Shown: in pieces, positions 61,025 through 64,000 of the stretch
Layout of the letters: each line of letters begins with the position of its first letter
Position numbering within the stretch: position 1 is the stretch's first letter
Translations under genes and position numbers: made by a program
Source: CADEED01 sp035765415
GTDB taxonomy: Bacteria; Pseudomonadota; Gammaproteobacteria; Steroidobacterales; Steroidobacteraceae
Direction of reading: 5' to 3'
Assembly (NCBI GenBank): GCA_035765415.1
Contig: DASTXR010000088.1
Location: 1 to 64,000, forward strand
Length of the DNA: 64,000 nucleotides
Notes under the pieces: generated by a model
Database searches by the model: none
Told to the model about the DNA's origin: nothing
The model's input: the letters and a program-made list of their open reading frames with translations, nothing else

Positions 61025-62480
61025 ACCCATCGGCGAGTCCTATTGGGTGATCGAGGATCGCCTGCTGGCCGGAAGATATCCGGGCGGCAAGACACCCAAG
61101 GAAGCCGAACGCCGCGTGCAGTCGCTGCTTGCGGCGGGCTTCGACGCCTTCATCGACCTGACCGAGGCGGGCGAGCTGCCGCCCTACGACATCTATCTAC
61201 CCGGCAGCGCGTTGTACATCCGCAAGCCGATTCCCGACCACGGTGTGCCGCGGGCGCCGCAGCACATGGCCGAGATCCAGGCGGAGCTGGAAGGGGCCCT
61301 GGCCCGCGGCCGTCGCATCTACGTGCATTGCCGTGCCGGAATCGGCCGCACCGGCACCGTGGTCGCCTGCCATCTCATCGAACAGGGGCTCGACCCCCAC
61401 GCCGCGCTCATCCGGCTCAACGAGTTGTGGCAGGACAACGATCGCGCCGCCACGTGGCATGACGTTCCCGAGACCGACGAACAGCGCGACTACATACTCG
61501 CGTGGACGCCCGCGGTCGATCCCACGCGTTCGCCCGAGGTCATGGACGCGGCGCGCACGCTGCGCGAACGATTCCAGGGGTCGCTGGTCGGCCTGGCGGT
61601 CGGCGACGCGCTGGCCGCACACACGCAATTCCGCAAGCCGGGCACGTTCGCGGCGGTGGGTGACCTCCTGGGAGGGGGCCCTTTCGACCAGCCGCGCGGT
61701 GCCTGGACCGACGACACGGCCATGGCGCTGCTGCTCGCCGAAAGCCTGCTCGAGCGCGAAGGGTTCGACGCGCATGACCAGGTGCAGCGGTACGTGCGCT
61801 GGCAGCGCGAGGGTTACGGCAGCGCGACCGGGCAGTGCGTGGGCATCGCGGCCAACGTGGCGCGCTCGCTGGCGACGGCGCTGTACAAGCGCCAGCCGTT
61901 CTCCGGCTCGCACGATCCGGATCAGCACGACAAGGATCCGCTGTCGCGCGTCGCCCCCGCAGTCATGTATTTCTTCGCCGACGCGCCGGCCGCGGTGGCC
62001 AAGGCCGCCGAGGCGGCGCGCCTCACCGCGCAGGCGCCGATGGTGCTCGATTGCGTGCGGCTGCTGGCCAGCATGATTCACCTGGCCTTGTCGGGCCGCG
62101 ACAAGGCCGCCGTCCTGCGCCCGCCGCGCGAGCTGTGGATCACCGCCAGCACACGGCCCGAGGTTCTGGCGCTGTACGAAGGCTCGTATTCGCATCGCAT
62201 GCCGCCGGAAATCACCGCGGGCGGAGGAATCCTCCAGGCGCTCGAGGCGGCGCTCTGGGCTTTCCAGAGGTCGGAGACCTTTCGCGAGGGCGCATTGCTT
62301 GCCGCCAATCTCGGCCGCGACTCGGATGTGGTGTCGGCGGCCTACGGCCAGCTGGCCGGCGCCTATCATGGTGTGAGTGCGATTCCGGGAATCTGGCGTA
62401 ACAGCCTGATGAAGCAAGAAGTGGTCATCGACAGCGCGGACCGGCTTCTCACTCACGCGCTCGTGACCCTCGGAACGTGA
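60996..62480 (+). CDS. Fusion of dual-specificity phosphatase and ADP-ribosylglycohydrolase
   Basis: A 494-residue fusion. Residues 10-170 are a Tyr/dual-specificity phosphatase with P-loop H111-C112-R-A-G-I-G-R118-T-G. From about 185 to the end is an ADP-ribosylglycohydrolase (DraG/ARH) domain with GSLVGLAVGDALAA, the metal site WTDDT (237-241) and GRDSDVVSAAYGQLAGAYHG, where the family expects G-G-D-x-D. The first domain could act on a phosphorylated ligand and the second removes ADP-ribose from protein or nucleic acid. The start at 60996 lies inside ttcA and follows its reading by 29 bp overlap, so it is co-translated. Confidence 0.88.
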   Translation: MPKAPKSRNKPIGESYWVIEDRLLAGRYPGGKTPKEAERRVQSLLAAGFDAFIDLTEAGELPPYDIYLPGSALYIRKPIPDHGVPRAPQHMAEIQAELEGALARGRRIYVHCRAGIGRTGTVVACHLIEQGLDPHAALIRLNELWQDNDRAATWHDVPETDEQRDYILAWTPAVDPTRSPEVMDAARTLRERFQGSLVGLAVGDALAAHTQFRKPGTFAAVGDLLGGGPFDQPRGAWTDDTAMALLLAESLLEREGFDAHDQVQRYVRWQREGYGSATGQCVGIAANVARSLATALYKRQPFSGSHDPDQHDKDPLSRVAPAVMYFFADAPAAVAKAAEAARLTAQAPMVLDCVRLLASMIHLALSGRDKAAVLRPPRELWITASTRPEVLALYEGSYSHRMPPEITAGGGILQALEAALWAFQRSETFREGALLAANLGRDSDVVSAAYGQLAGAYHGVSAIPGIWRNSLMKQEVVIDSADRLLTHALVTLGT

Positions 62481-62516
62481 TTTCGCAAGTGAATCGTCTC
62501 GCTTAAAGTGCAGGCC

Positions 62517-63560
62517 ATGGCGTCCACGCGTCCTTCCCGCACCCGGCTCGCAAAGCGCTCGTGGACGCGGCTGTCCGACGAGCAATTGCTGGGTCTGCGG
62601 TTCTGCGACCTGAAGCTCAAGATCGAGCGTTCCCCGGTGGCCAAACGTGTGCGCCGCCTCTATCGCGAGCTCGACAAGCGGCAGATTTCATTTCGTCCGC
62701 ACGTGTGGCTGTCGGAAGAATGGTTTTCTCCCGATGGTGTGCCCGGCATTGCCGTGCCTTTCTACCTGGCGCATCCGCGGCTCGAGCGGCTCGAGCGTCG
62801 CATGATGCGCAACGTCGAAGGCGGCAGCGCCGAAAGCGCGATGCGCATCCTGCGTCACGAGGCGGGCCATGCGATCGATACCGCGTACCGTCTCCGCCGC
62901 CGCAAACGCTGGCGTGAAATTTTCGGGCCGGCTTCGCTGCCGTATCCCGAGACCTATCGCGCGCGTCCCGGAAGCCGCCGTTACGTGCAGCACCTGGGCG
63001 AGTGGTACGCGCAGGCGCACCCCTGCGAAGACTTCGCCGAAACCTTCGCCGTCTGGCTGAAGCCCAACTCCTCGTGGCGCCGCACCTATGCGCAATGGCC
63101 GGCGTTCCACAAGCTCGAGTTCGTCGACGAATTGCTGGAGAAAGTGCGCGACAAGCGGCCGCCGGTGCGCAATCGCGAAGTGGTGGAACCCCTGCGCGAG
63201 AACACGCACACGCTGGCCGACCACTATCGCCGCAAGCTGCGCCGTTACAGCATGTACCGGCGCACGGTCACCGACCATCTGCTCGAGCGCGTCTTCACCG
63301 CCGAACGTCACCGGCGTGCACCGCGCGCCAGCACCTTCCTGCGCGCGAACGATGCGCACCTGGTGAACGCCACGATGCGCGAGCTGCACGCCGAGCGTTA
63401 CAGCGTCGAGCAGATCCTGCGCATCGTCGTGGAACGCGCCGAGAAACTGGGCGTGTGGGTGCGCGGCAGCCGCCGCGACGCGCTGCGCCACGCGCGCTGG
63501 ATGCTGGTCTACCTGACGCGTCTGTACGCGCAGGGTGAAAGTCCGCGCCTTTCACTATGA
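62517..63560 (+). CDS. Putative zinc metallopeptidase (HEAGH)
   Basis: A 347-residue soluble protein with a zincin motif HEAGH at 114-118 and a downstream acidic partner EDFAETFAVW (171-180), resembling the putative zinc-binding peptidases (PF15887-like). It is rich in Arg (basic C-terminal half). ATG 62517 is used; GTG 62508 is possible. A TAAAGT at 62504-62509 may be a -10 for a nearly leaderless mRNA. It overlaps the next ATP-grasp gene by ATGA, so the two proteins are made together and probably act on the same peptide. Confidence 0.85.
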   Translation: MASTRPSRTRLAKRSWTRLSDEQLLGLRFCDLKLKIERSPVAKRVRRLYRELDKRQISFRPHVWLSEEWFSPDGVPGIAVPFYLAHPRLERLERRMMRNVEGGSAESAMRILRHEAGHAIDTAYRLRRRKRWREIFGPASLPYPETYRARPGSRRYVQHLGEWYAQAHPCEDFAETFAVWLKPNSSWRRTYAQWPAFHKLEFVDELLEKVRDKRPPVRNREVVEPLRENTHTLADHYRRKLRRYSMYRRTVTDHLLERVFTAERHRRAPRASTFLRANDAHLVNATMRELHAERYSVEQILRIVVERAEKLGVWVRGSRRDALRHARWMLVYLTRLYAQGESPRLSL

Positions 63561-64000
63561 AGCGACTGCGGACGCTGGTCGTCGTTCATTCCACGCTCGT
63601 TCCGCCCGACTCGCTCGAAGGGCACAGCGAAAAAGAAATCGAAGAATGGCGTACCGAGTTCGACGTGGTGTCCACTCTCAAGAAGTCCGGCCACGAAGTG
63701 CGCTGCCTCGGCATCTCCGACAGCGTCGAAGAACTGCGCAGCGTGATCACCGAGTGGAAACCCGAGATCGTGTTCAACCTGCTCGAGGAATTCGACGGCA
63801 TCGTCACCTATGACCAGCACGTGGTCGCCTTTCTCGAGCTGCTGCGCCAGCCGTACACCGGTTGCAACCCGCGCGGGCTGCTGCTCTCGCGCGACAAGCC
63901 GCTGTCGAAGCAGCTGCTGTCCTATCACCGCATCCCGTCGCCGCAGTTCGCCGTGTTCCGCCGCGGCATCAAGCTGCGGCTGCCGCGCAAGATCAAGTAT
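63557..64000 (+). CDS. D-Ala-D-Ala-ligase-like ATP-grasp protein, truncated by the window end
   Basis: The first 148 residues of a protein that continues beyond the window. MKRLRTLVVVHSTLVPPDSLEGHSE, EEWRTEFDVVSTLKKSGHEVRCLGISD and FNLLEEFDGIVTYDQHVVAFLELLRQPYTGCNPRGLLLSRDKPLSKQLL match the N-terminal and hinge regions of D-alanine-D-alanine ligase-like ATP-grasp enzymes. Pairing with a zinc peptidase is a known context of predicted peptide ligases. Start ATG overlaps the preceding stop. Confidence 0.85.
   Translation, partial: MKRLRTLVVVHSTLVPPDSLEGHSEKEIEEWRTEFDVVSTLKKSGHEVRCLGISDSVEELRSVITEWKPEIVFNLLEEFDGIVTYDQHVVAFLELLRQPYTGCNPRGLLLSRDKPLSKQLLSYHRIPSPQFAVFRRGIKLRLPRKIKY

Overview
The window is about 66% GC (estimated by eye) and almost fully coding. 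It reads as a stretch of ordinary chromosome from a free-living Gram-negative bacterium, most likely a gammaproteobacterium of the Steroidobacteraceae/Nevskiales/Xanthomonadales type. The evidence is a large TonB-dependent receptor, many lipoproteins, an OmpA protein with thrombospondin type 3 repeats, a UrcA protein, RND efflux genes, GlgC/GlgA, TtcA and class I fumarase. I see no tRNA, rRNA, CRISPR array, prophage or intact insertion sequence. The placement is an inference from gene content.

Layout. (1) 1-8438: a predicted peptide or amide synthesis locus. It holds a circularly permuted ATP-grasp on the minus strand, divergent from a transglutaminase-DUF2126 protein, a permuted ATP-grasp fused to Alpha-E, and a second transglutaminase. 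(2) 8439-10805: a minus-strand operon for a PlsC-like acyltransferase, an MGDG-synthase-like glycosyltransferase and an exported Tyr/dual-specificity phosphatase. (3) 10857-24817: a long hairpin, a small exported protein whose leader can fold over its ribosome binding site, a LysR regulator, a membrane-anchored unknown, a triple-DUF4394 lipoprotein, RhlE, a PAS histidine kinase, an EF-hand protein, an ABC ATPase with a permease-CPBP protease fusion, and an Nramp-like carrier without the DPGN motif. (4) 24827-31822: an O-methyltransferase, a periplasmic PQQ sugar dehydrogenase with its cytochrome c, an exported methyltransferase, a TPR protein followed by an MbnH-like di-haem enzyme, a DOMON-like protein and a NamZ-family (DUF1343) protein.

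(5) 31838-38482: UrcA, an 87-bp near-perfect palindrome that supplies the end of a ParB-like gene, NDH-2, fumarase and a four-PAS histidine kinase. (6) 38964-47908: a TonB-dependent receptor, a 2OG-Fe(II) oxygenase, two paralogous four-cysteine lipoproteins, a periplasmic unknown, a TPR-aspartyl/asparaginyl hydroxylase, OmpA-TSP3, DUF192 and an exported unknown. (7) 47958-51117: glycogen synthesis (glgC, a LEA-type lipoprotein, convergent glgA). (8) 51166-57707: a serine-hydrolase-like protein with a degenerate active site, an AraC-MGMT repair protein and an RND efflux pair. (9) 57898-62480: a tightly coupled operon of M32 carboxypeptidase, ceramidase-like membrane protein, TtcA and a phosphatase-ADP-ribosylglycohydrolase fusion. 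(10) 62517 to the edge: a zinc metallopeptidase coupled to a D-Ala-D-Ala-ligase-like ATP-grasp that runs off the window.

Recurring non-coding structure includes intergenic palindromes sharing a CGGGCACC/GGTGCCCG core (1-83, 10857-10953, 27378-27439), a different palindrome at 32377-32463, and an unexpectedly frequent octamer family (CTATCTAC, CTAACTAC, CTAACAAC; 25 sites counted by eye) on both strands, in several reading frames and between genes. Several genes have a -10-like hexamer 6-12 nt before the start codon and no clear Shine-Dalgarno, which suggests leaderless or very short-leader transcripts.
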